Source of the DNA: Polynucleobacter bastaniensis
GTDB lineage: Bacteria; Pseudomonadota; Gammaproteobacteria; Burkholderiales; Burkholderiaceae
Direction of reading: 5' to 3'
Assembly: GCF_018882205.1 (NCBI RefSeq)
Contig: NZ_JACVOU010000003.1
Location: 296,087 to 360,086 of the forward strand
Length of the DNA stretch: 64,000 bases
Under the pieces are notes generated by a model. That model did no database searches. It saw only the letters and a list, made by a program, of their open reading frames with translations, and had not been told where the DNA came from. The position numbers were made by a program, and so were the translations under genes. Shown piece after piece: positions 9,812 to 18,646 of this stretch; the first letter of the stretch is position 1; each line of letters starts with the position of its first letter.

Positions 9812-10084
9812 ATGGCACGCATGGTTCAATGCATCAAACTGAATAAAGAAGCTGAAGGTATGGACTTCGCACCATTACCTGGCGATCTCGGTAAGAAAGT
9901 TTGGAATCAAGTCTCTAAAGAGGCTTGGGCCGCCTGGCTGAAACACCAAACCATGCTTATTAATGAGAATCGCCTCAATATGGCCGACCCTCGTGCTCGT
10001 CAGTACCTCCTCAAGCAAGTTGAAAAATACTTCTTTGAAGGTGGTGCAGACATGGCTCAGGGCTATGTACCGCCAGCTGAATAA
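9812..10084 (+). CDS. yggX: Probable Fe(2+)-trafficking protein YggX
   Basis: 90 aa, full family length. It starts [16 protein letters not shown], with the conserved Cys7 and the conserved [10 protein letters not shown] segment. YggX proteins protect iron-sulfur enzymes against oxidative damage and may deliver Fe(II) in the cytoplasm. It lies 56 bp after argA in the same direction and may be co-transcribed. The candidate structured RNA follows. Confidence 0.93.
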   Translation: MARMVQCIKLNKEAEGMDFAPLPGDLGKKVWNQVSKEAWAAWLKHQTMLINENRLNMADPRARQYLLKQVEKYFFEGGADMAQGYVPPAE

Positions 10085-10101
10085 TTCTTTTTGAATATCT
10101 C

Positions 10102-10130
10102 TTGACGAGTCAAATTCAGAAGCATAGGAT
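10102..10130 (+). promoter_or_regulatory. Sigma70 promoter of the intergenic structured RNA
   Basis: TTGACG (10102-10107), a 17-bp spacer, then TAGGAT (10125-10130). The predicted start is near 10137, just before a run of stable hairpins and not before any open frame on this strand. Confidence 0.6.
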
Positions 10131-10136
10131 GAAATC

Positions 10137-10303
10137 GTAGTCAGTCAGTTTGTGTGATCTGCTACATTGGCGAAAGCCACTACTAGTAAGCATATCTATG
10201 TGCTTATGGGCATTGGGAACATTAATTCTTCCCTTTGCCTGCGCCATGAATCATCATGGCAAACAAACCCGATGGATCAGCTTGCTGCCCCGTCGGGTTT
10301 TTT
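10137..10303 (+). ncRNA. Candidate small structured RNA between yggX and rpiA
   Basis: A transcript of about 165 nt is predicted from a good promoter to an intrinsic terminator. In order it holds a TGGC-GAAA-GCCA tetraloop hairpin (10168-10179), an 8-bp hairpin (10187-10206), a two-part hairpin GGGCA-tt-GGGAA / TTCCC-tt-TGCCT (10208-10240), a perfect 7-bp hairpin GCCATGA/TCATGGC (10243-10260), and GTTTGT (10148-10153), which can pair with ACAAAC (10263-10268) to enclose the structure. The terminator stem ACCCGA/TCGGGT ends in six T. No open frame of note lies within. It is not recognised as 6S, tmRNA or RNase P RNA. The size is like 6S, but the branching is not a single long rod. Confidence 0.5.
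10267..10303 (+). terminator. Intrinsic terminator of the structured RNA
   Basis: ACCCGA (10267-10272) pairs with TCGGGT (10293-10298), with an inner CAG/CTG helix, followed by TTTTT. It lies between the convergent yggX side and rpiA. Confidence 0.65.
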
Positions 10304-10305
10304 AA

Positions 10306-11016
10306 TTAAAAGGTGATCCTACTCACGCCAGAGGCATTGCTCACCAACAAAATATTCGCCCTCTCTTTTGCGAATAAACCCACAGTGATTACGCCAGCGA
10401 TTTGATTGATTTGTGACTCAAGAGCGATGGGATTGGCGATCTTTAAACCAGCAATATCCAAAATCCAGCCGCCGTTATCGGTCACAAAAGCTTGGCTTGG
10501 TGTCTGACCTAAGTCTGCACGGGTCTCTTTGCTCATTCTGAGTGTGACTGTGCCGCCTAACTTAGCCAGTTCCTGAGTAACAATGCCTTTTGACAGGGGA
10601 ATGATCTCCACAGGCAATGCAAAGTTACCCAATACCGGAACCTGTTTTGAGGCATCGCAGATGCAGATAAATTGCTTGGCCATGGAAGCAATAATCTTTT
10701 CGCGGGTCAAAGCACCGCCGCCACCTTTAATCATGTAGCCAACAGGATCGATTTCATCAGCACCGTCCACATAGGCAGGTAGATGATTCACCTCGTTCGG
10801 ATCTAAGACCTTAAAACCGTGCTTTAAGAGGAGTTCGGTCGTGGCATTGGAACTAGACACCGTACCAGCGAAATGATCCTTATGAGGTGCTAAGGCATCA
10901 ATGAAACAATTTGCGGTAGAGCCCGTCCCGATACCCAAGATCTGCCCTGCGGGTAGCTTTAATACCTCATCCCGAGCCGCCTCACCTACTAATTGCTTTA
11001 GTTGATCTTGATTCAT
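10306..11016 (-). CDS. rpiA: Ribose-5-phosphate isomerase A
   Basis: 236 aa from ATG 11016 (MNQDQLKQLVGEAARDEV). It interconverts ribose-5-phosphate and ribulose-5-phosphate. Family motifs are present: GIGTGSTANCFI (phosphate-binding loop), YVDGADEID (catalytic aspartates) and KGGGGALTREKI (catalytic lysine). The frame extends to a TTG at 11028, but the ATG fits the family start. It is divergent from tal, the other pentose-phosphate gene, across a gap of about 110 bp. Confidence 0.95.
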   Translation of the reverse strand: MNQDQLKQLVGEAARDEVLKLPAGQILGIGTGSTANCFIDALAPHKDHFAGTVSSSNATTELLLKHGFKVLDPNEVNHLPAYVDGADEIDPVGYMIKGGGGALTREKIIASMAKQFICICDASKQVPVLGNFALPVEIIPLSKGIVTQELAKLGGTVTLRMSKETRADLGQTPSQAFVTDNGGWILDIAGLKIANPIALESQINQIAGVITVGLFAKERANILLVSNASGVSRITF

Positions 11017-11126
11017 GATCTTGCCCAATATCCTTATCTGAACTGGAACAGCCTTATTTATCCATCTATCATATGATATTCAATCTATATCACCTGATTA
11101 ATTCATCGAGAGTATTGCCAATAGCC

Positions 11127-12095
11127 ATGACATCACCTGCAAGCGCACTGAGCCAACTCAAACAATTTACTACCGTCGTGGCCGATACCGGCGACTTTGA
11201 ACGTATGCGGGAATACCAACCGCAAGACGCCACTACCAATCCCTCCCTCATCCTGAAGGCTGCGCAACAAGCCAACTATCAGGCTTTGGTAAATCAGGTC
11301 AAATCAGCGCATCCTGGCTTAAAACCTGTCGATTTAGTCGACCATATCCTAGTTGCTTTTGGTCTAGAGATTTTGAAGATCGTCCCGGGCAGAGTTTCGA
11401 CTGAAGTTGATGCCCGCCTCTCCTTTAATACTCTGGCAACGATTAAGAAGGCTCAGCACCTCATCTCGCTATATGAATCACATGGGATCGACCGTAAACG
11501 TGTCTTGATTAAGCTTGCTGGTACATGGGAAGGAATTGAGGCAGCGAGAGCTTTAGAGGCGGAAGGCATTCATTGCAATATGACGCTGCTCTTCTCTTTG
11601 GTACAAGCGGCGGCTTGCGGTGCAGTCAATGCGAAATTGATTTCCCCTTTTGTAGGGCGCATCACCGACTGGCATAAAACAAAACTTGGCAGTAATTGGA
11701 GCGATGAAAACAATGGCGGAGCAAATGATCCTGGCGTTACCTCGGTCAAGCGTATCTTCCACTATTACAAACACTTCGGAATCAGTACCGAGATCATGGG
11801 GGCCAGCTTCCGTAATACCAGTCAAATATTAGAGCTAGCTGGATGTGACTTATTGACTATTAGCCCTGAGCTATTGGGCGATCTACAGAAAAGTACTGCT
11901 GTGGTCGAGAAAAAGCTGAATGCCAGTAATGCAACTAGCGCGCTTGCCAGCGAAAATATCCTAGCACTCAAGCTAGATGAATCGAACTTTAGATTGCAGT
12001 TAAATAATGATGCGATGGCAACTGAAAAACTAGCTGAAGGGATTAGAAATTTCTGTATCGATACTGAGAAACTCGAAGCGCTCTTAAGTCACTAA
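11127..12095 (+). CDS. tal: Transaldolase
   Basis: 322 aa from ATG 11127 ([20 protein letters not shown]), matching the TalB N-terminus. An upstream ATG (11073) would add 18 residues absent from the family. It transfers a dihydroxyacetone unit between sedoheptulose-7-P and glyceraldehyde-3-P in the non-oxidative pentose phosphate branch. [12 protein letters not shown] is the substrate-pocket signature, and the Schiff-base lysine is in [12 protein letters not shown] (K129). It is read divergently from rpiA, and trxC follows 30 bp later. Confidence 0.95.
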   Translation: MTSPASALSQLKQFTTVVADTGDFERMREYQPQDATTNPSLILKAAQQANYQALVNQVKSAHPGLKPVDLVDHILVAFGLEILKIVPGRVSTEVDARLSFNTLATIKKAQHLISLYESHGIDRKRVLIKLAGTWEGIEAARALEAEGIHCNMTLLFSLVQAAACGAVNAKLISPFVGRITDWHKTKLGSNWSDENNGGANDPGVTSVKRIFHYYKHFGISTEIMGASFRNTSQILELAGCDLLTISPELLGDLQKSTAVVEKKLNASNATSALASENILALKLDESNFRLQLNNDAMATEKLAEGIRNFCIDTEKLEALLSH

Positions 12096-12125
12096 TTCTG
12101 TAAATTGCTAGATTGAGGAGTCGAG

Positions 12126-12548
12126 ATGATTATTCACTGCCCGCATTGCAATAAAGGAAATCGTGTTCCAGCTGAAAAGCTCAATCAAACGCCTATCTGT
12201 GGAGCCTGTCAACAAGAACTCCTATCACTTCCGATTAACGCCACAGCAGCTAACTTTAGCGAACTGGTAACTCAATCCACAATACCAGTCGTAGTGGATT
12301 TCTGGGCACCATGGTGTGGGCCATGCAAGATGTTTAGTCCGACCTTTCAGGCAAGTGCTAGCACTAATGCAAATCAAGTCTTGTTTGTCAAAGTCAATAC
12401 CGAGGCAGAGCAAGTACTCGGATCGCAATGGAATATTCGCTCAATCCCAACCCTAGCAGGATTTAAGGATGGCAAAGAAGTGTACCGTATTAGCGGTGCT
12501 CTACCGCCAGCTCAACTAGAGCAATTTGTAAAGCAATTAATTGGTTGA
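12126..12548 (+). CDS. trxC: Thioredoxin 2 (TrxC)
   Basis: 140 aa. The zinc-binding N-terminus CPHC (5-8) and CGAC (25-28) distinguishes TrxC from TrxA. The redox active site WCGPC has Cys64 and Cys67, and the cis-proline loop RSIPTLAGF follows. It is a cytoplasmic disulfide reductase. GAGGAG lies a few bases before the ATG. The gene is convergent with rlmB, with 17 bp between the stops. Confidence 0.93.
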   Translation: MIIHCPHCNKGNRVPAEKLNQTPICGACQQELLSLPINATAANFSELVTQSTIPVVVDFWAPWCGPCKMFSPTFQASASTNANQVLFVKVNTEAEQVLGSQWNIRSIPTLAGFKDGKEVYRISGALPPAQLEQFVKQLIG

Positions 12549-12565
12549 GCCAGTGAGTGGCCTTG

Positions 12566-13321
12566 CTATTTAGGCTCTTTGGATAAACGCTGTCTTAGCG
12601 CCTCATATAAGCAGACGCCACTGGCAACGGATACGTTCAGACTCTCTACGACACCCTTCATCGGAATACGTACCAACTCATCACAAGTCTCACGGGTTAA
12701 GCGGCGCATGCCCTCACCCTCTGCACCCATAACAATACCTATGGGACCGGTCAGATCTAAATCGTAGATCGATTTTTCAGCTTCATCATCAGTGCCGATG
12801 AGCCAAACACCCGCTTCTTGCATTTCTTTCATGCTTCGAACCAGGTTGGTAACGGTAATGACAGGCATTACTTCAGAAGCACCGCTCGATACTTTGCTGA
12901 CTGTGGCATTAATTGAGGCTGAACGGTCTTTAGGAATCACTACAGCATCTACACCGGCACCATCTGCCACGCGTAAGCATGCACCAAAGTTATGGGGATC
13001 AGTTACACCGTCCAAGACCAAAAACATTACCTTGCTTTGATTACTTTCCGCATCCTCTACTACCTCGGTAATAGTCCTAGCAATGGTCATCTTTTCGGCC
13101 AGTGCAACCACCCCTTGATGGCGATCATGACCTGCGAGTTTGTGAAGTCGCTCGGCATCGGCGGCATGCAGTCTTTCACCTAGAATTTCTTCAGCCTGCT
13201 TAAGAAAATCACCCATACGGCGATCACGCCGACTGGGATCAAAATAAACTGACTTCAGACTTGCTGCATCCACTCGTAAGCGCGCTTGTACTGCATGAAA
13301 ACCAACTAATATTTGCTTCAT
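12566..13321 (-). CDS. rlmB: 23S rRNA (guanosine-2'-O-)-methyltransferase RlmB
   Basis: 251-aa SpoU/TrmH-type SPOUT methyltransferase that modifies G2251 of 23S rRNA. Motif 1 is LDGVTDPHNFGACLRVADG, motif 2 IVMGAEGEGM and motif 3 SLNVSVASGVCLYE, together forming the knotted SAM site. The N-terminal L30e-like substrate-binding domain covers roughly residues 1-75. It lies 30 bp downstream of rnr, the usual rnr-rlmB pairing in proteobacteria. Confidence 0.94.
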   Translation of the reverse strand: MKQILVGFHAVQARLRVDAASLKSVYFDPSRRDRRMGDFLKQAEEILGERLHAADAERLHKLAGHDRHQGVVALAEKMTIARTITEVVEDAESNQSKVMFLVLDGVTDPHNFGACLRVADGAGVDAVVIPKDRSASINATVSKVSSGASEVMPVITVTNLVRSMKEMQEAGVWLIGTDDEAEKSIYDLDLTGPIGIVMGAEGEGMRRLTRETCDELVRIPMKGVVESLNVSVASGVCLYEALRQRLSKEPK

Positions 13322-13350
13322 CTTTACTTATCTCGATCTGATATTGCCAC

Positions 13351-15753
13351 TTATTTACGACGCGCTTTAGTAATGCGAACGGGTGGTTTTGTACCTGCAG
13401 GTTTGCCAGCAGGTCTTGTAGGCTTCCCAGACTTCGCAACTTTACTTGCGGTTCGTCCAGCTTGATTCTTAGATTGATTTGCACCCAGGTTGCCAGCAGA
13501 TTTGGCAGCATTTACATTTACACCAGAATGCTTCTGCGGTTCTTTACTACCAGGGCGGCCTTTTTTGGGTGCAGCTTTTTTATTGGGTCTACCGGTATCG
13601 CTTGCCAATATAATTTGGCGGCGATTGGTGGTCCCACCTGGCTCTAAGCCAACCGATTTCACCAAACTAAATTCAATTTTACGAGCGTCTAGGTCTACTC
13701 GGCTGACCAATACATGAACCCGATCACCTAAGCGATACCGAATACCCGTTCTCTCGCCACGTAATTCTTGACGGGCTTCATCGTATTGGAAGTAATCACC
13801 ACCCAATTCAGTTACATGGATCATGCCCTCAACAAAGAGATTTTCCAATTGGATGAATAAACCAAATGTAGCTACCCCAGTAACCGTGCCAGCATATTCT
13901 TGACCCAAATGATCGCGCATGTAGTAGCACTTGAGCCAAGCCTCTACATCACGAGATGCCTCATCTGCACGGCGCTCATTCGATGAGCAATGCACACCCA
14001 GCTGACCCCAAATAGGCATTGCCGCATTAGCGCCCTTAGGCAATTTAGGTAAACGCGTGCCATTAGCTGCAGCCTCCTTTGCATCGCTATGAGACTTCTT
14101 AGCATTCACGGCATTTTCACGACCCTTACCTTTGCGTGGCAAAGTAAGATTTAATGGCACCGTTGGGGGCAATACTGGCGTATACGGTTTCTTAATGAGA
14201 ATTGCTTTAATAACGCGATGAGTCAAGAGATCGGGATAACGACGAATCGGACTTGTGAAATGAGAATACGCTCGATACGCAAGGCCAAAGTGACCCTCGT
14301 TATCAGGCTGGTACATAGCTTGCTGCATAGAACGCAAAACAACCGACTGCAGCATATTGGCATCAGGTCGCTCTTTGATTTCGCGCATCAGCTTGGCATA
14401 GTCTCTGGGTTTCGGCTTTTCACCACCGCCCAATGACAAACCGGAGGTACGCAAGACTTGACGCAAAGTGACCAACTTCTCTTCGGAAGGTTCACCATGA
14501 ACGCGATAGAGACTGAGATGCTTATTTTTATCAATGAAATCTGCTGCACAAACGTTTGCTGTCAACATACACTCTTCAATCAAGCGGTGTGCGTCATTAC
14601 GCAGACGGGGTTCAATGCGCAAGATCTTACCCAACTCATTACTGATGATCTGGGTTTCAGTAGTTTCAAACTCGATAGCACCACGTTTTTGACGTGCGTC
14701 TAGCAAAATCTTATACAGGGAATAGAGATTGGTCAGTAGAGGCCTGAGCTGAGCAAAGCGTGTTGCTTCGGGGCCTTTGCTGTTCGAGAGAATCTCCCAC
14801 ACTATGTCATATGTAAAGCGCTGCGCAGAATGCATGACTGCGGGGTAGAACTGATAAGCCAACACTACACCACTACTATCCACTACCGAATCACACACCA
14901 TGCATAAGCGATCAACACCAGGATTCAAAGAGCAAAGGCCATTTGAGATTTTCTCTGGCAGCATCGGTATCACCCTTCTCGGGAAATACACTGAAGTCGC
15001 ACGCAGAAGTCCTTCATCATCCAAAGGATGTCCTGGCTTTACATAGTGAGATACGTCAGCAATCGCGACAATCAGGCGCCAAGCCTTGCTCTTGCCGTGC
15101 ATCACTGGTTCGCAATACACCGCATCATCAAAGTCACGCGCATCAGCACCGTCAATAGTAACTAAAGGAACATCGCGCAAATCCACACGACCCTCCAAAT
15201 CGGATTGCCTGACGGTATCGGGTAAGGCTTCTGCTTCTTTTTTAGCGGCCGCTGAAAATACGTGGGGTACACCATATTTACGGACAGCGATTTCGATTTC
15301 CATACCAGGGTCATCGATCTCACCCAAAACTTCGATAACACGACCAACGGCTTGACGGTAACTATCGGGATAGTCAATGATCTCGACACTGACCACTTGA
15401 CCTAATTTGGCATTACCCTGGCCTTTTGGTGGAATCAAAATATCGTGACCAATGCGCTTGTCTTCTGGCGCAACAATCAAAACACCATTCTCATTTAAGA
15501 GCCGCCCAATGACTACTTTATTGGCATGCAAAATGACATCCACGATCTGACCTTCAGGACGACCGCGCCGATCTGTTCCTAATACTCTGACATTGACTCT
15601 ATCTGCGTGCATGACACGGGACATTTCTCTTTCAGAAAGAAAAATATCTTCACCACCATCATCCGGGATAACAAATCCAAATCCATCTCGGTGACCCTGG
15701 ACTGTACCTAAGCGGTCAGCCTCGCGTGGCACCAAGTCTTTTGCTTTACGCAT
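13351..15753 (-). CDS. rnr: Ribonuclease R
   Basis: 800-aa 3'-5' exoribonuclease that degrades structured RNA. Domain order is a cold-shock region (VQGHRDGFGFVIPDDGGEDIFL, residues 19-40), the RNB catalytic domain with the aspartate motif TIDGADARDFDDAVY near residue 200, an S1 domain (YAGTVTGVATFGLFIQL onward) and a lysine/proline/alanine-rich basic tail of about 100 residues. A low-complexity basic insert of about 45 residues (around 545-590, after LPRKGKGREN) sits between the RNB core and the segment before S1; I do not recall it in the E. coli enzyme. rlmB follows. Confidence 0.94.
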   Translation of the reverse strand: MRKAKDLVPREADRLGTVQGHRDGFGFVIPDDGGEDIFLSEREMSRVMHADRVNVRVLGTDRRGRPEGQIVDVILHANKVVIGRLLNENGVLIVAPEDKRIGHDILIPPKGQGNAKLGQVVSVEIIDYPDSYRQAVGRVIEVLGEIDDPGMEIEIAVRKYGVPHVFSAAAKKEAEALPDTVRQSDLEGRVDLRDVPLVTIDGADARDFDDAVYCEPVMHGKSKAWRLIVAIADVSHYVKPGHPLDDEGLLRATSVYFPRRVIPMLPEKISNGLCSLNPGVDRLCMVCDSVVDSSGVVLAYQFYPAVMHSAQRFTYDIVWEILSNSKGPEATRFAQLRPLLTNLYSLYKILLDARQKRGAIEFETTETQIISNELGKILRIEPRLRNDAHRLIEECMLTANVCAADFIDKNKHLSLYRVHGEPSEEKLVTLRQVLRTSGLSLGGGEKPKPRDYAKLMREIKERPDANMLQSVVLRSMQQAMYQPDNEGHFGLAYRAYSHFTSPIRRYPDLLTHRVIKAILIKKPYTPVLPPTVPLNLTLPRKGKGRENAVNAKKSHSDAKEAAANGTRLPKLPKGANAAMPIWGQLGVHCSSNERRADEASRDVEAWLKCYYMRDHLGQEYAGTVTGVATFGLFIQLENLFVEGMIHVTELGGDYFQYDEARQELRGERTGIRYRLGDRVHVLVSRVDLDARKIEFSLVKSVGLEPGGTTNRRQIILASDTGRPNKKAAPKKGRPGSKEPQKHSGVNVNAAKSAGNLGANQSKNQAGRTASKVAKSGKPTRPAGKPAGTKPPVRITKARRK

Positions 15754-15883
15754 TTAATTCCTTCGGCAATACATGCCTTATATTTCAATAAAAATTCTGA
15801 ATTAGCCTACTGTATCAAACCATCAAGTCTGAAGGGTGAAAGGCCAAAACGTGTGAAGAGGTGGGCCAAAAGGCACATACCTT

Positions 15884-15889
15884 TATAAT
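15884..15889 (+). promoter_or_regulatory. -10 box of the tRNA-Leu promoter
   Basis: A perfect TATAAT ends 8 bp before the mature tRNA 5' end, implying a very short leader. No strong -35 box is apparent 17 bp upstream. Confidence 0.5.
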
Positions 15890-15897
15890 AACGGCAT

Positions 15898-15984
15898 GCC
15901 CAGGTGGCGAAATTGGTAGACGCACCAGCTTCAGGTGCTGGCGATCGTAAGGTTGTGGGGGTTCGAGTCCCTTCCTGGGCACCA
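15898..15984 (+). tRNA. tRNA-Leu (anticodon CAG)
   Basis: 87 nt including an encoded CCA. The acceptor stem GCCCAGG/CCTGGGC is perfect, the anticodon arm is CCAGC-TTCAGGT-GCTGG giving anticodon CAG, a long class II variable arm is present, and the T arm GGGGGTTCGAGTCCC is canonical. It decodes CUG. Nothing in the adjacent sequence shows an integrated element using this tRNA. Confidence 0.96.
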
Positions 15985-16142
15985 AACAAGGTCGAGCACC
16001 GCTCTACGCCTAATAATACAAGGTCAATATAGAGAAAACTGGCCGTTTCTACACAAAAATACTTAAAGCCTATATGGGAGTGCTTTCTGAGATTGCAAGC
16101 CCTTTTTAGCTCGCTACATCGTGTATTCATTCATACGCAAAG
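15985..16142. other. Short gene-free spacer after tRNA-Leu
   Basis: About 160 bp between the tRNA and the tautomerase gene. I see no credible open frame, no direct repeat of the tRNA 3' end and no clear terminator stem. Confidence 0.4.
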
Positions 16143-16325
16143 TTAGTCACTCCATAACTTGCCTGCAGTCGCCCAATCTGATTTCTTAACGTCTCGGTAA
16201 ATAACATCGACTGATTCAGCACTGCATCCCATAATTTTGACCGCCGCCTCCGTAATTGCCATAGCGTACTCGCGCTTAACCTCATCACTGCGACCCTCAA
16301 ATATTTGAACTTGAATTAATGGCAT
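16143..16325 (-). CDS. 4-oxalocrotonate tautomerase family protein
   Basis: 60 aa, full length for this family of minimal enzymes. It starts MPLIQVQIFEGR; after Met removal Pro1 would be the catalytic base, and an arginine (Arg11 after removal) is in the usual region. Family members tautomerise 2-hydroxymuconate-type enols. It is last in a four-gene minus-strand cluster with a class II aldolase and a dienelactone hydrolase, which suggests breakdown of aromatic-derived or hydroxy-acid compounds; that pathway is inference. Confidence 0.82.
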   Translation of the reverse strand: MPLIQVQIFEGRSDEVKREYAMAITEAAVKIMGCSAESVDVIYRDVKKSDWATAGKLWSD

Positions 16326-16341
16326 AGATATCTCCTATTCA

Positions 16342-17046
16342 CTATTTTTTTAATAAACCTAGATAAGCTGGCCACTCTAACTGACCTTCCTCATCACCAT
16401 CACTACACAATTGCTCGTAAGTCATCCTGCAAATTTCCGGATCGGGAACTATCAACCCCTCTACCTCACCTGCTAACAGTTGAATTTTGCAGGCTTTATC
16501 CAATACATCCATTAAATAAAATGCCTGCTGAATACTGACTCCACAAATGATGCTGCCGTGGTTTTCTAACAATAAAGCTTTTTTATCTCCCAGGGCTGAT
16601 ATGAGACCTACTTGCTCTGAGGCTGATAAGGCTAGCCCTTGATAGCGATGCCTTTCGATATCACTATAGAAACGTAAGGCATGCTGCGATATTGGTAGTA
16701 GACCTTGCTTTTGTGCTGAGACAGCAATGACGGAATCAACATGTAGATGCAGCACGCATGCCGCGTCTGGTCTAGCCGCATGTACCGCTCCATGAATAGC
16801 AAAACCAGATTGATTCACTGGCCCTAGGCCTGAGAGGATTTCTCCTTGAACATTCACCTTGACTAAATTATCTGGGGATACTTCATCAAAGCGCAAACCA
16901 AATTGATTGATGAGGTAAGCGCCCTCTTCATTTGGAATAGAAGCTGAAATATGGGTATAAATACCATCATCCCACCCCTTCAACGCAGCGAGACGATAGG
17001 CTGCAGCTAAATTGACTCGAACTTCTTTCTCAGTTTGATTCGTCAT
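16342..17046 (-). CDS. Class II aldolase/adducin family protein
   Basis: 234 aa with the AraD/FucA fold. Zinc ligands are visible in HLHVDS (the HxH pair, near residue 100) and in the later NHGSIICG segment, with the phosphate-loop region FGLRFDEVSP upstream. The enzymes cleave or epimerise sugar phosphates or related hydroxy acids; the substrate is unknown. It lies 16 bp upstream of the tautomerase and 9 bp downstream of the unknown 165-aa gene, so the genes are likely co-transcribed. Confidence 0.82.
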   Translation of the reverse strand: MTNQTEKEVRVNLAAAYRLAALKGWDDGIYTHISASIPNEEGAYLINQFGLRFDEVSPDNLVKVNVQGEILSGLGPVNQSGFAIHGAVHAARPDAACVLHLHVDSVIAVSAQKQGLLPISQHALRFYSDIERHRYQGLALSASEQVGLISALGDKKALLLENHGSIICGVSIQQAFYLMDVLDKACKIQLLAGEVEGLIVPDPEICRMTYEQLCSDGDEEGQLEWPAYLGLLKK

Positions 17047-17055
17047 ATCGAAGAA

Positions 17056-17553
17056 CTAGAGCCCCATAGAACGATGCAAAATCTTGGGTTTCATTTCATC
17101 CCAAAGACCCTCAAACCCTTCCGCCCTATCTTCGGATAGCTCAATCGGCTCAAAGAGTCCACTAAAGAAGATTGTCTTTTTGGGAGCCAAGATCTTTTCA
17201 AACTCCGTTAACCCAATCGGCTTATCGTCAATATCTCTCGTCAGTTGGGCGGAGCACACGATTGCTTGCGCATCATCCTGATCAATCACTGCAAATTCAA
17301 TGAGCTGTTGAGACTTCTCTAGGACCACTAAAGTTCCACGAGCGTAGCAAACTGCCTCATGCTCCTGCACGACATACGCCAAAAAAAGATTTTCTTCTTC
17401 CGTATTCATACGCAAGTCATCAATAAAAAAGAGGTATTGACTCCCTTCTCCATTGACCAAGGTAAAGACCTTGGGAATCACCCCATGCCCTAAGGCAAGA
17501 TTTCGGTAATAAGAAGAAAGTTCAACAGCGAGATTTTCGGAAAAAAGATGCAT
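17056..17553 (-). CDS. Conserved hypothetical protein (165 aa)
   Basis: Soluble, acidic protein without signal peptide or membrane segments; I do not recognise the family. The pattern (LFFIDDLRMNTEEENLF..., VVQEHEAVCYARGTLVV) looks like an alpha/beta ligand- or cofactor-binding domain. Its place between a dienelactone hydrolase and a class II aldolase suggests a part in the same small-molecule pathway. Confidence 0.6.
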   Translation of the reverse strand: MHLFSENLAVELSSYYRNLALGHGVIPKVFTLVNGEGSQYLFFIDDLRMNTEEENLFLAYVVQEHEAVCYARGTLVVLEKSQQLIEFAVIDQDDAQAIVCSAQLTRDIDDKPIGLTEFEKILAPKKTIFFSGLFEPIELSEDRAEGFEGLWDEMKPKILHRSMGL

Positions 17554-17577
17554 AAAGTAAATCTGTAAGTAAAGTGC

Positions 17578-18267
17578 TTATGCAGTTAGCTGAGTTTTTA
17601 GGAAAGCCATCGTGCGATTCCAGGCCAAATCAGCGGCAGCTGGGTTGTATTGCAATGGTGGCAAGCCCCTAGCGTCTGACTTTGGATTGGCGAATGCATG
17701 TTTAGCATCGTAGCGCTGAAAATCATAATCAACTCCAGCGGATTTCAACCTCCCCTCGAGTTGATCTACACCAGCAATGGAGAAAAATTCATCATGAAGA
17801 GCCCAGTGTGCCAACATCGGCTTTTTAATAGCCGGCGCATCAACATACTCCAGCGGAGGGTAACCATACCAAACCACTGTTGCATCACATTCTGGAACAA
17901 GGCCGGCTGACAGGACTGTGAGCGCTCCGCCCATACAAAAACCGGTGACAGCAACTTTTGCGCTACCTGTTGCCTTGAGGTACTGAACAGCACCACGAAT
18001 ATCTTGACTAGCAGCATCACCAAAATTCAGATCATTCATGAGATGCTCTGCCTCATTTGCTTCCAGGGCGAGCTTGCCGCGGTATAAATCCGGAACCAAG
18101 GCACGGTATCCTGCCTTAGCTAAACGGTTAGCAACATTCTTGATCTCATCATCAAGGCCCCACCACTCTTGAATTACCACCACGCCAGGAGCATTTACTG
18201 GGTTGCTTGGCTCAATCAAATAGGCCTCTACTGAATTGCCATCTGGTCTTTTAAATGAAATCATCAC
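17578..18267 (-). CDS. Dienelactone hydrolase family protein
   Basis: 229-aa alpha/beta hydrolase. The cysteine triad of this family is visible: Cys111 in GFCMGG, Asp159 in ALHDEFF and His190 in DAKHAFANP; Glu34 in VIQEWWGL is the conserved gate residue. It hydrolyses dienelactone or related esters in the cytoplasm. First gene of the four-gene cluster ending with the tautomerase. Confidence 0.9.
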   Translation of the reverse strand: MMISFKRPDGNSVEAYLIEPSNPVNAPGVVVIQEWWGLDDEIKNVANRLAKAGYRALVPDLYRGKLALEANEAEHLMNDLNFGDAASQDIRGAVQYLKATGSAKVAVTGFCMGGALTVLSAGLVPECDATVVWYGYPPLEYVDAPAIKKPMLAHWALHDEFFSIAGVDQLEGRLKSAGVDYDFQRYDAKHAFANPKSDARGLPPLQYNPAAADLAWNRTMAFLKTQLTA

Positions 18268-18412
18268 AATCTTTCTTTTTCAAATATATTGATTTACGCC
18301 GCTTGTTTATCCTTGTGAATATAGCCCGCCTAGCAGAAAGTAAGCAAGCCGCATCATCAAGGTGGGGCTTTATAGGCAGAAGCTGCAATTGCTAAGAATA
18401 AGGTGTATCATT

Positions 18413-18424
18413 AGGGTTAACCCT
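18413..18424. promoter_or_regulatory. 12-bp palindrome before the small gene
   Basis: AGGGTTAACCCT is a perfect 12-bp palindrome that ends 13 bp before the ATG of the 51-codon gene and just after a TATCAT (18406-18411) that could be its -10 box. Its position at the likely transcription start suits an operator. Confidence 0.35.
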
Positions 18425-18437
18425 TAAGGAGCTCACC

Positions 18438-18593
18438 ATGGCACATTCAAACTCAGTACAGTTTCAACAGGCATCAGCTATCAGCTTTAAGCCTTTATTG
18501 GCAATTAAAGACTTTTTCCTAGTGTTGGCAGCAGCATTTAGCGAAGCTAAAGTAATGGAGCAGGAATCACGTAGAACTAGTGGAAATTGGTAA
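18438..18593 (+). CDS. Small protein (51 aa), unknown function
   Basis: Short open frame with strong signals: AAGGAG 6 nt before the ATG, 52 codons, and a clean intrinsic terminator 50 bp after the stop. The product starts MAHSNSVQFQQ, has a hydrophobic amphipathic stretch (about residues 19-34, LLAIKDFFLVLAAAFS) and a charged tail ending RRTSGNW. It resembles small membrane-surface or DUF1127-like peptides in layout but I do not recognise it. It stands alone between divergent and convergent neighbours. Confidence 0.65.
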   Translation: MAHSNSVQFQQASAISFKPLLAIKDFFLVLAAAFSEAKVMEQESRRTSGNW

Positions 18594-18646
18594 TTTATTG
18601 CTGATTTAGCTCTGTTTTAGGCTGTTATTGGTCGTTTTTATGAAAT

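Noticed and set aside
10137..10303. 6S RNA (ssrS) as the identity of the structured RNA
   Set aside because: Size and promoter fit, but the several short hairpins do not form the single rod with a central bubble, and no recognisable 6S segment is seen. Kept as unassigned.
15807..16130. Minus-strand 107-codon frame across tRNA-Leu
   Set aside because: It runs antisense through the tRNA and has no supporting signal.
15898..16142. tRNA-Leu as integration site of a genomic island
   Set aside because: No integrase gene, no repeated tRNA 3' end nearby and ordinary metabolic genes follow.
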